Assembly (NCBI GenBank): GCA_951230915.1
Contig: OX579634.1
Span: 48,001,570-48,065,569, forward strand
Reading direction: 5' to 3'
DNA length: 64,000 bases
Origin: Antitrichia curtipendula
Lineage: Eukaryota > Streptophyta > Bryopsida > Hypnales > Leucodontaceae
Both the position numbers and the translations under genes were made by a program. This document shows positions 12,591 to 23,878 of this stretch, one piece after another. The notes beneath the pieces are model-generated. The model did not search any database. It was not told the DNA's origin and saw only the letters and a list, made by a program, of their open reading frames with translations. Each line of letters starts with the position of its first letter. The first letter of the stretch is position 1.

Positions 12591-15500
12591 TTTTCACCAA
12601 ATTTAAAAGGGCTGGTTGTAAGTGTTATTTTGGCATGACTTTATGAATACTTATGCATGGTTTTGGGATTATTTCTTGAATATAAGTAAATCTTGGTCCA
12701 ATATTTTGATGTATGTAGGTTCTAATTGTGTGTATGTTGGAAAATTTAACCCAAACACAAAAGCAAAAAGGAATTAAAAAAATAGACCTTGAAATAATTT
12801 TTCAACCTTATTCTTTATGTATATTAAGAAAAATTGATGTAGACAACTGAATCGCTAGGCATCTCTGCATTAAGTACAAAATATACAAAATTGACTGGAC
12901 AAATTTGATTCTAATATTATAGAAGAACTAATTAAAAAATTATATGTAATATTTAAAAAGTATTATTTTAGCATTTTGATTAGGTGATAGAGTATACACT
13001 GCATGATCAATTTGACCAAATTTAAATTATTGACCATAATATTTTACCACTTTATAAAACTCTAGGCAGGACAGGGACTAATATCATCCTGTAATAGCAT
13101 TGATAAAGGAATGAGAACTAAATTCTATACTTGGAATCAAAAGTATCCATACATTACAAAGTTCAAAATTAAATATTTGTAATTATAACATGTTATACTA
13201 TTTGAAAAGTGACATTAGTCACGTAATGATAGATTGACTACAACTTTCTTCTTAAAATAACCCCTATATTAATGTTTCTTTGAATTTTGTAAAATAAGAC
13301 AAAATCTAGCTTACAAATAAATTAAGCACCGAGTATTTATTTTACCATCAATTTTTCCTCTCTAGTGATTCACTGCTACCAGATTAGCCACAAAAGCCCA
13401 ACCTTCTTCCTCATATAATCATGGAGCCAAACTATTTTCTATCTTAATTAGAAATCAAGTGAAAGGAACCTCCCCATTTTTTGATATAATCTTAGCTTTA
13501 AATTAGTCCTGTTTAATATATGGCTCATATTTAATCTCAAGTCAATTTGTCATGGGATTGTTAATTTCTCTTTATGCATGCTCCAGCCACTTAATAGTAT
13601 TATATATATTTTATAAAAATATAATAAGTTTTATTATATTTATTTGTGAATCTTCTTTTCTTTCTCTTGTCATCTAGACAATATTATTTTTATTTTTATT
13701 TTATTTCATTTATTGTATAAAAAAAAATTGTTTTTCTATTTTCATGCACTTTTAATTATTCACAGGGAGAAATAAATTCTTTCTTGTTTTGTTTTGTTTT
13801 TTTCTTTTATCAACCTTGTTATTTTATCTTTTTGTCAATTAGACTTTATTTTGATGTAGAACCATGTGTCAATTTGCCAAGGTCGAACGCCTAAGGCACG
13901 TATAAACGAGGCTGGGTCTATAATTGTGTTCCTTATTACTGAGGTCACCTTGTTCAAGCTACCTTGACACAAGCTGCAATCTTGTCAATTAGACTAGGTT
14001 CATTTTTTTATAACAAACACATTATTCTACCACAAAAGTATGACAATTTAAGTTGGGTGAGGTAAATACATACATTCCTTCATAATTTAAGACTGGACTT
14101 GGTGTTTGGTGTATTTGCTATCTGCAGACAATGTTGGCGGGGTATGTTAAAATTTTTAATGCTGTTAATTTTGCTTAATCAAATCATGATGTTAACACCA
14201 ATCCCAAGTGCTACTGTCGACTTGAATTAAGTGGACATCTCAATCTCAAGCATGAAACTTATTCTACACTGAATTTGACTAGGGGATTAAAATTTAGAGA
14301 TCAATCTTATTATAACACACTCTGGCTACTAGACCATTCTTACATCACAAACAACTCAATCAATACACAGCAGGTGGTAAATCTTACACAATTTATATCA
14401 CTTTGAAAAATACAAACAAACAAGGTACTCTTGTCTGGAAATTCTCACTAGCAATTCCACACGCATTCAACCTGACACCATCCATTCACCACATTTACAT
14501 ACACACAACTATGAAATTTTTTTAATTCCCAAACAAGCAAAACTAGATAGAATAATCTATCAAGACAATTCTACAAATTTGCAAAGTAATTATTCATCTT
14601 TGTTGATTTACAACTCCATTCGCAGTTATCAACTTGTCCAAGCGCATGTATTCACCACTTCAAATTGTCAATTTCTCATGCTCAATTTGACCAGCACATC
14701 TCAATATATCATAAAAAATCTCACAATGCTCAAATATAGCAGTTGCAATTAATTTGACTAGTGCAACTTCAGTTTATTCTCTATATACATAGCTCACAAG
14801 AAATACTTTGATCAAATTGACACAATCCTTATACACATCATGGATTAGCAGTCCCAAGAAACTCTTACAATTCCTATTACGTATTCTCCATTTCAGTCAA
14901 GAACACCACAATGGTAAATCTATACTTCCACTTCAAATTGACAAGTTGTTGTTCCGCTTTTATACATATAATTCAATCCATTTGATCATACAACAAGATT
15001 TGGGTATATCAATTGCTCTCTATATAAATTACTAGCTTCAACGCTCAACACATAACATACAATGTATAACAACTAATTGGCTCCCATAACTCAGATGCGA
15101 CAATAATTTCCATACAATTAGATAGAGACACACAATTCTTCCCCGACCAAGTCAATATTTGCACTCCACATCAATCTTGTCAATTGGACAAAGCTTTACA
15201 AGCCAAAATTCTCACAAATAGACATTTTGATCAAAGCACATACATAGCTCACATTGTAATACATAATCAATTATATATTATCTTCAATTCTCAAGCACAA
15301 GTCGTAACACCCAAGCAGTTGGCCTATACTTTACATACACGAACAAGCTATATCATGCAGCTAGATAACAAATGAAGTTGCATACAATGAACTCACACTC
15401 TTGAGCAAACAGAGAATTTGCAATGATAAACTAGAATTATATTCACAAAAAAGAGTGCAAGTTTTCATAGTGTGAGTCATACAAATGGTATGAACTGAAG

Positions 15501-15868
15501 AAAACACAACTAAACCTTTGGACTTATAGTCCCAAAATTGTAGAAGAGAAGACAACTCTTCACCTCAAAAGCTATAAAGTCAATTTGACACTTTTCGATT
15601 CTTATCAACTTGCCTCTTCTAATTTTAAAAGCCACTCGTTCAATTCTTGAATAATATCTACAAGTCTAATTGACACGGTAATGGAAATGAGACAACTTGA
15701 CAACCCTATTTACACTTCAAAAATCAAGTTGACTACAAAAACAAAAAAAATGAAGGATGCCAATGTCGTTATAGTTTATAATGAAAATCTTGTTATTATA
15801 AATGAAAGAGATCTGTCAAATTGGTGAAAATAATTAAAGGCGTGGAATAAATAAAAAGTGGAAAGAAC

Positions 15869-16046
15869 TGACACTAGAAGAACCTCGTGTTTTTCTTGAC
15901 ACATTTTTGTGACATCCACTTGTTTTTACATTATATTTGATGTTACAACTAACACCTTATGCTATGTCTAATGTCAATGTTGACATAAAAACAGGTGGAT
16001 GTCACAAAAAACGTGTCAAGAAAAACACAGGGTTCTTCTAGTGTCA
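15869..16046. repeat. foldback element with about 60-base arms
   Basis: The left arm starts tgacactagaagaacc and the right arm ends with its inverse complement (ggttcttctagtgtca). The arms run about 60 bases (15869-15930 and about 15983-16046) with a handful of mismatches, around a loop of about 50 bases. Transcription would give a long stem. It is most simply a foldback MITE. A small-RNA precursor is an alternative that the sequence alone cannot support. Confidence 0.7.
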
Positions 16047-16053
16047 CTTAAAA

Positions 16054-16152
16054 GATAAATTAACTTCCCTTTGTGGCCATTAAGAGTGAAACAAGTTAAT
16101 ATGTTGTATATATCTATAAATTAACTTCCCTTTGTGGCCATTAAGAGTGAAG
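16054..16152. repeat. 37-base direct duplication
   Basis: The block aaattaacttccctttgtgg... ending in attaagagtgaa occurs at about 16054-16090 and again at about 16117-16152 with no visible difference, separated by a ttaatatgttgtatatatct unit. This looks like a recent local duplication. Confidence 0.7.
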
Positions 16153-16295
16153 TATACAATTAAACTTAAATGCATCTAAATAAGCAATTAAGCATTGTTT
16201 GTAAAATTGAATTGCCTAATTTTAGGTTGGATCTTGTTAAAATCAAGAATATTAAATATTTACTTCTTATGCATCTATTGGACACATATAGATTT

Positions 16296-16425
16296 ATTAT
16301 AGTAATATGTTGTATATATCTATTGATGTAATATGTTGTATATATCTATTACTTCAAGTTAATATGTTGTATATATCTATTACTTCAAGTTAATATATTG
16401 TATATATCTATTGATGTATATGTTA
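16296..16425. repeat. tandem repeat of a TATATCTATT-containing unit
   Basis: The unit aatatgttgtatatatctat is repeated four times, alternately followed by tgatgt or by tacttcaagtt. A further copy lies at about 16097-16118. Unit length is about 25-31 bases. Simple AT-rich minisatellite. Confidence 0.7.
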
Positions 16426-18848
16426 GTTTTGCTTGCAATAGGAGTAAAATGAGTGATATATGTGATGGTCTAACAATAACTAGAGAATTTTTGTTAACAT
16501 TGTATTGTTGTGTATGTTTTGGATATGGATGAGGGATTGAGGGTAAAGACCTTTACCTCCAATTATTGCATAACTTATAACACTTATACAAAATGCAGGA
16601 TATGTACTAGTTTACATTCTAGCAATAAATGCATATTTTAATTCGTATATTAATTAATATAAAAAATGAACTACTTTGCTCATATATATAAACCCTAATA
16701 TTTTGTAAGTCTAGCCTATTTAGTTTTCTAAGTGTGAATAGTTGTTGCTTTTTATTTTTCTAGGAATATAAGCTAAAGTCTAATTGTCTTTTTCTCTCTC
16801 TGTATAGGCCAATAGAACTCACTTTAAAATTGTTCAGTGATCTCCTTCAAACAATTTGAAATATATAAATTTTTTTTTGAATTGTTGCATTGCTATTTGT
16901 TTTGTGTATTTTGTATATGTTGCTTGTAGTATTCAATTGAGTATTTGGAGCAACTTGAATAACTAGTCTTAGTGTGTTCTAAACTCCGGCCAAGCTGGTT
17001 TTGTGTGTTTATTTGTTAAAATTTAGTGAATGAATTCTAGATTGTGTAATTAAAGAAGTGTACAAGTTGATTTGGCTTGTAGAAGTGATTAATCAGATGT
17101 TGTCTGAATTGGTTTGCCAATTATTCATGAAGGAATTAAATTGTCGAAACTTCTAAGTCTTTGAGTGTTTCAGCATGGTGTATGAGTAATTTGAATGGAA
17201 TGTTCTTGAGCTAATTGATAATGTTTGTGAGTGATTCTTAGCTCTAGTTGAGGAAAAAATTCGTAAGCGACTAATTCTTGTGAAACTCTTGCAAGAATTA
17301 ACCGGTGTTTGAAAGACAAATTGTGTGTGAATATAATTTTAATTGTCTTGCTTGTGGTCAATTTGAGTGAGTTGTGTAAGTAAGTGAGTTGCTAGAGAAT
17401 GTGAAAACAATTGTTGAGCAATTAGGCTTATTACAAACGGGTTGTGGAATTATTTTTTCATGTGAGAGTTTGATTTTGTAAGTCTAGCAATTGTAACTAT
17501 GTAAGATTGACAACTTTGCAATGTCCTAATTGACAGAATTGTGTGTTTGTGGATAGTGGGTCTAATTAACTTAATCTAGTATGTATTGAGCAAATTAAAA
17601 AATATATTGTTATTAAATGTTGACAAGTGATTATGGATTAGTTGGCCTACTGGATAATTGCATTATTTAGCAAGACCATATTTTTTGGATACTACAATTC
17701 AGCTATTGAACTAAGTGCATAATAAATTAACACGCTACCAATACTAGTACAAGTTGAATTGTAGGAAAAATATTACATAGTGTAATTGAATACTTGAAGT
17801 GTAGTTCAATTTGTGAGATTCAACTATGATTTAGAACAAAAGGAAATTGTACATTGAGTGACAATCAACCCTTTTTTTAAGCTTTTTGAGAAAATGTCAA
17901 GGTGGCAATCACTTAAAATTTGGTAAAGCATTGTATTTCTACATTCATCCATCTTTTGGACCAAAAAATACTTCTCAATCATATTAAAGCACTTTTTCAT
18001 CCAAATTTGGCGGCTTCATCCACATTTTTAATAGAAATGGGAAATTTTTGGCAAAAAAAGATTACTTTTATCTGGCAAAATGTAGAATTTTATTTTGAAA
18101 TGGTGCTATCTGGCCCCATGGTGCCAAAAAAAAAGGGTTGGTGACAACTAAGCACGTAAAACAATTTAGTTGTTGCTGAGGAGCTTGAAAAAGGTGGATA
18201 AATTGTTGTGTAGCTACAGAAGTTGTTGGAAGAAAAAGTCAAGTGGCAAAGGCAAAGGAAGTAGCAAATTGACTAGATCCATTTAGCTAGTGAGAATTTT
18301 TTTATCACACATCATGCCTTGCATTTAGCTAGTGGGCAAATTGACGTAGTCTACCATTTTGAATTCGAATTGGTGTATTGCATTGCAATTACGTTAGATA
18401 ATTAGTTACGGCTTTAGAATTTTATAATTAAGAATGGAAAATATAAGGTTGAATAATAAATGAACAAAATATTATATATTAATTTATATAATTTATAACT
18501 TGGCATTTTGATTAAGTGATAATTTGTTTGCATTGACAAATTGAGGTCATGCCTTGATCAATTTAACACAAGCTAGTTCTCTATTAGATAAGATTGTGAC
18601 AATAAGTGGTAGTTCATTTGTCAATAGTATGTTGCTTGAACTAAATCACCTTTGGAATAAGAGTGGCTCTTATTATGTTTGTAAAATTGTGTATTTAAAT
18701 CTTAATAGAAAGAAAATTTCAATTTAATCTACTAAACAAGTGACTCATTGTTACATAACAATAGACTATTTAACCTTCCCTATTTAAGAACTCTTACAAT
18801 AGTGGTTCTAAATTTAGTTGGATAGAGAAAAATCTAAATTACAATACA

Positions 18849-19240
18849 TAAGGTAGACTAGCCCAATTCCACTCACTACCCAATTCTATCCTTTATTTTT
18901 TATCCCAATTTCGTCTAGAAAAACATCCAAACCCTCGTTTATTTTTCTAACAAAATTAGTGAATTAATGCCTACAAGGGATCATATGTCAATCTTTTATT
19001 GGTGAGTACTTAAGGTGGTTATGGATTGTTTATCGAACATTTATGACTCCACTTTATAGACAATTTTATAATTTCAAGACAAATCATTTTAGAAATTACA
19101 ATTTCAATCAAGAAATTATAATTCTACTTGAGTTTGATTCATGAAAAAAGTGCACACCTTTGAAAAATATGTGCCCATGTTGGAGTTGACCCTAAGATAT
19201 TCAGATTGCAAATCAGGGTGGTAATAGGCTTGCTACCTTA
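18849..19240. mobile_element. MITE family taaggtag, copy 1
   Basis: Bounded by inverted ends TAAGGTAG and CTACCTTA. Internal sequence is similar to 29215-29626, including gaaattacaattt..., aaattataattc, and the right-hand block cagggtggtaatagg. About 392 bases, no coding frame. Non-autonomous DNA element; superfamily not assigned. Confidence 0.65.
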
Positions 19241-19487
19241 TTGGAACTAAATGGAGAGAATATATATATTGAAAAGGGACATATACAAATTTTATCAACA
19301 AATTAACCACCTTTGTAAATATAAACAAATAAAATACTTGATTCACCTACTCAACCTCCAAAATTAAAATAAAAAAACTTTGATACAAGTATAATATATG
19401 GAATATATATGGGAAACATACAGATATGATATACAAAATATGAATGTGTTATATAGAATAATGATATAATACAACACCTGGGTACAT

Positions 19488-19492
19488 GTATG
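19488..19492. repeat. target-site duplication, left copy (gtatg)
   Basis: Five bases gtatg directly before the left LTR, identical to 27134-27138 directly after the right LTR. Confidence 0.9.
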
Positions 19493-20124
19493 TGTAGACA
19501 AGGGTTTGGTTGCCAATTAGGTAACTACCCATATAGTATATTAAGTTTGATCCAAGGGAAACATTTAAGTAGGGAGATAAATTTTAATTAAAATTTGATT
19601 CAACCTAAACCAATCTCATGTCTTCAATCCAATTCTGAATTCAGTCCAATTCAATCCAATTCAATCCAACACACCATTTAATAATACCAATTAGGCATTC
19701 AATTTTCTCACATATTAAACTCAACTATTAAACCGACTACAATGACACAACCAATACTAGATTCACAATTGAATAACATGCCAAAAATACACAAAAGAAA
19801 TTCAGCCTTCATAGGGCTGGACTCGCAGTGGGCTCAACTCAACACCGGGTGAAAATCCAAATTGGGAGAGAGGGCTAAATACCCCACTAGGCACCTCTTC
19901 AACTCCACCAAATTGGCTCACAACAATCAAAATCCAACACAATTGAACTACCCACTTGGAATCCAACTCAACTACATATCCACTAGCCCTTTTTCTACTA
20001 TAGTTAGCCAAAAGCACCGATTTGGACTAGTATTCTACAGTTTAACATCCTAAATTTGCAAGCTGCAACTCCAAATAGGAATTTGCATTACCAAACATTG
20101 GCCTCAAAAATTAGCGTGACTACA
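19493..20124 (-). repeat. 3' LTR (left) of the retroelement
   Basis: 632 bases, plus-strand ends tgtagacaagg and gcgtgactaca, so TG...CA on both strands. One difference from the LTR at 26502-27133. On the transcribed minus strand it is preceded by agttggaggcta, a weak polypurine tract. Confidence 0.92.
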
Positions 20125-20497
20125 TAGCCTCCAACTTAGCTGTTTGCGTCCTCGCAAACATTACTCTTGCTAACTAGCTAATCAAAAATTGGGAATTGCC
20201 ACTTAGACAAATGCTTGTAAGATCTTTGATTTGGAACCAATCTTTCACCATGATTCTAGTGCAAAAATTTCACTTGGAATTTTATTTATTTATTTATTTA
20301 TATTTTTTCAAAATATTTTTCATTTGGGTTCACCTTTAAAAGTTTAAAATTACCATAGCAAAATTGTAGAAAATCTATACACTAGTTACAAAAGTCTGTA
20401 AGAAGGTACTTTCTTATACTACTATATTTTTTTTATAATTATTAATTTCTAATCATTTGAATGGTCAATTGATAAAATAATCAAAAGTATAAAGTAT
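20125..20497. other. retroelement 3' untranslated stretch
   Basis: AT-rich interior sequence between the left LTR and the end of the coiled-coil frame, with a tttatttatttattta run near 20281-20300. No frame or motif seen. Confidence 0.5.
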
Positions 20498-21681
20498 TCA
20501 TGGATCCCATATGTAAAGATATATTTCAAAGTTTGGATTACATGATCTATCATAAAATTTGATATCTTGATTTACATAATAAATAAAACCATTCATTATA
20601 ATCACAATAGTATGTAATTCCTTGAAAAAGATTGGAGTCTTTTGTGTTTTATTAGTTTGTATGGAATTTTTAAACTTGGCTTTGATATAATATAAAAATA
20701 TTTTCAAAACTATAAAACCACAACCTTCATTATTTTTCTTTTTGTTTATGGAACAAGAAATGTTGGTCCTTTCAATCCTTTGCATATTTTTGTTAAGTTG
20801 GATGGTAGCAAAATTTTGAAAAAGATAATGAGTTTTGCATTTTTCATTCTCTATATTTATTTTATTATTATTTATGCCTTTTAACTTTGAAATCACGTTT
20901 TTGTTTATTAGTATTGATTTTACTTTCAATATATTATCCACCTTACAATGCATACTTCCCATGTTCTCATTTGACATTGCAATTTGTTGATTTTCTTTGA
21001 GGTCATGAAGATTCTTTTCCATATTAATGCATTGTCTACACTCTAAATTTTTTGTATAATTACTTTGTATACTAAACATTGCTTCTATTAGTTTGATAAT
21101 ACTCTTTCCAAACTTTGTATTCCCATTTTCACACATATTTTTATAAGCCTTCTGAAAAATTGCTAAAAATATGATTAAGACTTGTAGCTTAAATGGTGAC
21201 AATTTTGGGTGAATCTTCAATTGGATAGTACTCATATCAACTTTAAAATTGCTCCATATTTTTTTTAAACTTATGACTTCTTGTTTGAAATAAATCAATT
21301 GATTAAAATCACACATGGCAATATTTTTAAATTCATTTATCCTCTCATTACTTAATTGAACATTTTTATTCAAGTTCTCTTTACAAATTTAATTTTCAAA
21401 ATCTCCATTACTTATAATAAGATTTTCTCTTTCACATGCAATTTTTGAAAGTTCTTCATTTAAATTCTCTATTTGTAAAGATAATGCATTTATTTGATTT
21501 TGCATAACAATTTTGTCTTTGATTAATTCTTCATTTTCTTTACTTGTAGTTGAATACTTGAATCTCATAGATGCAACTTCTAATTGCAATATCTTATTTG
21601 CTTCACAAAAATTACTTTCAAACACATTCATTTTTATTTTTTCTTGTACTTTAGTATCCAAGCAAATTTGTTCTAGATTAC
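20498..21681 (-). pseudogene. coiled-coil frame of the retroelement, 3' part
   Basis: The distal part of the long frame inside the retroelement. It reads on the minus strand from 21681 and encodes Glu/Asn/Lys/Leu-rich heptad-like sequence (for example LQIENLNEELSKIACEREN). A single in-frame TAA (21391-21389) interrupts it. The same frame then continues for about 295 residues to the stop at 20498. Near the C-terminus is a hydrophobic stretch (FIVLKIFLYYIKAKF). No capsid, zinc-knuckle, protease or polymerase signature is visible. I do not recognise the family. It may be a divergent structural protein or a captured host coiled-coil gene. Confidence 0.6.
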
Positions 21682-21839
21682 AGTTATTCGCAAAGTACCT
21701 AAAACCGGGGTTTAAACCCCGCAGTTTTGTAAAAAAATAGGTTTCGGACAAAAAGTCGCCCGCAGCTGACATACGCAATACGGAAGTGGGTACGAAACTT
21801 TTTTTGGCCCCGAAATCGACCAAAAAAAAGTTTCCTCCG

Positions 21840-22300
21840 GAGTTTGCCTGCGGGGTCGTGGTCGTGGTCGCAAGTTGGGAAGGCGGAGCAGGTGGGCTCT
21901 CGCTCGCGGGCACGCGCGACTTCGGCGAACGATTTCTGGGCGCGTCGGGAGGGTGGAGCAGGCGGCTGTGGTGAAGGGTCTTCGGTGGGTGCACGACATC
22001 GGGTAGTCGCGAGCAAGGCAACAGCTGCCTCACGGTTTGCAAAGGTGCATCATATGCTTCAATTCCTTCCGCAGCGATTTCCATTCAATTCTGTTCACAA
22101 TGCATCTTAGTGGGCGTTTCTGCAAGAAGTGACCTGGGTGAATTGCCCTCTTTGTGAACGATGCCACGTTATGATTTCTGTCAATTCCTACTGTGTGAAG
22201 AAGTCGCAAAGTCACTTAGGATTTAGGATTTGGTCCCGTAAGGTGTGGGGAGTGAGTGACACAGCCACAGCCACAATCAATTCTGTCGTTGCAGATTTCC
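21840..22300. other. GC-rich left arm of the Harbinger element
   Basis: Non-coding 5' side of ORF1. Several overlapping frames exist on both strands because the segment is GC-rich (ggtcgtggtcgtggtcg and similar), but none shows a domain. It probably contains the ORF1 promoter and leader. Confidence 0.45.
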
Positions 22301-22301
22301 C

Positions 22302-23122
22302 ATGGCCGACGAAGGAGATGATTGCACTGTATTGGACTCCCAGAGCCTACCTCAACGACCGGCAAAATTGCCACGCCGGGCCCATCGCCCTGTTGTTGAT
22401 TCCGTTGTCCTCTCCTCTCTAGTTGCGGCCTACATGACCCACTTTGTGGCCTACAGTAGGGGCAAGACGAATGTCACACAGTTGGTGCCAGGGAAGGTGT
22501 GGAAATTGGTTTACGACCAATTCCTTTGTGAGCACCCTGGCAGCAAGTTCGCAGAGGACACTTTGAAGGACAGGCTTCGGGAGACCCTCAAGGAGTTGAA
22601 GACAGGCACGTCAAATGAAGAAGGAACGGATAGGGTTGTCCTGCAAGCCGATGACGTCCTCACCCACTTGAGAAACACAGATTCCCATGCTCACGCAATA
22701 TTTTGAGGCTTCGCCAGAACATGCTAGAGCAAGCATTGTCAGGTGGTGGGAACTCGCCTACAACATTTTTGCAGCCCTCATCACCTGGAATGGCGCCTAG
22801 TCAAGTACAGGATTTAGATTCATAGCCGCAAGCACTCACCCGTGGAGCAGCTACCCGTTCACCAAGCCCTTCGTCAAATCAAAAGCTACCATCAAAAGCT
22901 GAGCTCCTAGCAGCTCAATCTAACAGTATGAAATCCATTGCACGCAGTATGGAAGCCAGAACGGAAGGGAAGGAGGCTCTTCTCTCTTTGAAGATGGACA
23001 TAGAGATGGAGAAAAAGAAAGCTGCTAAAATTGCAAACCTGGAGCGTGCAAAGGACTTGGGTGCCATCACTGATGCCGAATTCAGGTCCGAGGTTAGGGT
23101 CATTCTGGGTCTACAGTTCTAG
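22302..23122 (+). pseudogene. Harbinger ORF1, Myb/SANT-like partner protein (broken)
   Basis: Starts at ATG 22302 (MADEGDDCTVLDSQ...). Residues about 35-100 form a trihelical Myb/SANT-like domain with the expected pattern (PGKVWKLVYDQF...LKDRLRETLKELK). In this family the partner protein binds the element ends and brings the transposase to DNA. The first frame stops at 22706. The downstream part continues two bases out of phase: a Ser/Pro-rich linker (SGGGNSPTTFLQPSSPGMAP), a TAG at 22823-22825, then a charged C-terminal helix (22928-23122, MEKKKAAKIANLERAKDLG). So one frameshift near 22690 and one stop are needed to explain it, unless an intron covers both. The element therefore probably depends on ORF1 from another copy. 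Confidence 0.72.
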
Positions 23123-23878
23123 GCACCCCTAGAATGAGGTTCAGTTTGTTACATGTAGACTTCCAATGTCGTTTGCTTGCCTGGTAGGCGTTATTTTGGA
23201 ATCTGCTACTTCATTCCAGCTTATTTTGGAATCTGCTACTTCATTCCAGCACCCTGCGAAATTTTGGTTGAATCCATCCAAAACTGGATTTATTTAGTTT
23301 AAATTTAGACTAAAGGAGCATCACTAACTTTTCAACATGCACTCCAACGGAGCTCTGAGAATCCAGTTCAGGACCGTGAACTGAGATAGAAGTTCAAGTT
23401 TCTCTCCAAAATTCTGAAGATTCTATCACTGCTGAGTTGTGCATTGTGAAAGACTCCGGTGTAAAAGAAAAGGGTGAATGAAAAGATCTTGGATCGTTGG
23501 TTCCAAGTACTACTAGTTGCCAGTAGTGTAAAACGATTTAACAAAGTGCAATTTCTATACAGTATCCTTCCAGTCCGTTAGTTCTGCCAATTCGTACCAC
23601 TAGGTACATCAAATTAGTACCAAGAATTGTACGGTTGACCTGGACATGGCAAATAAGGCAATTTTCGATTTGAATTCTGATAAAAAAAAGCTAGACTCTG
23701 AGGTCTGTAGCTTTGAAACATGAGTCGTTAGTCGTAGCTGCTGAAGCTAAGAACCTAACTTCGCTAAATCAGCCCGTGAAGGGGTAATGACCCGCAGCTG
23801 CCACCATTAGCAGATTGAAATCAGAAAAACAAGCAAACACTAAACCCGAAGCAGTGAGAACATTTGATGCTGCAGTGC
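23123..23878. other. spacer between the two Harbinger genes, with a 31-base duplication
   Basis: 3' flank of both convergent genes. The block ttattttggaatctgctact...tccagc is present twice in tandem (about 23189-23250). No further frame is supported. Confidence 0.6.

Larger units (their letters stand above)
12591..19487. other. 6.9-kb AT-rich gene-free region
   Basis: No coding gene is supported here; the longest frames are under 80 residues and contain no motif. The plus strand is C/A-rich between about 14.0 and 15.75 kb and G/T-rich between about 16.7 and 18.35 kb, as if the two halves were in opposite orientation around 16 kb. Weak direct similarity also exists between 12.95-13.26 kb and 18.50-18.78 kb (shared block gcattttgattaRgtgata). 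The region may be a decayed large transposable element. Smaller repeats inside it are listed separately. Confidence 0.45.

Noticed and set aside
19802..20053. Small genes repeated at 19.8-20.05 and 26.8-27.06 kb
   Set aside because: These frames lie inside the LTRs; their duplication is simply the LTR pair.
21699..22084. N-terminal extension of the coiled-coil protein
   Set aside because: The frame extends into the Harbinger left arm only by chance; the sequence changes from coiled coil to GC-rich Pro/Arg-rich at the insertion point.
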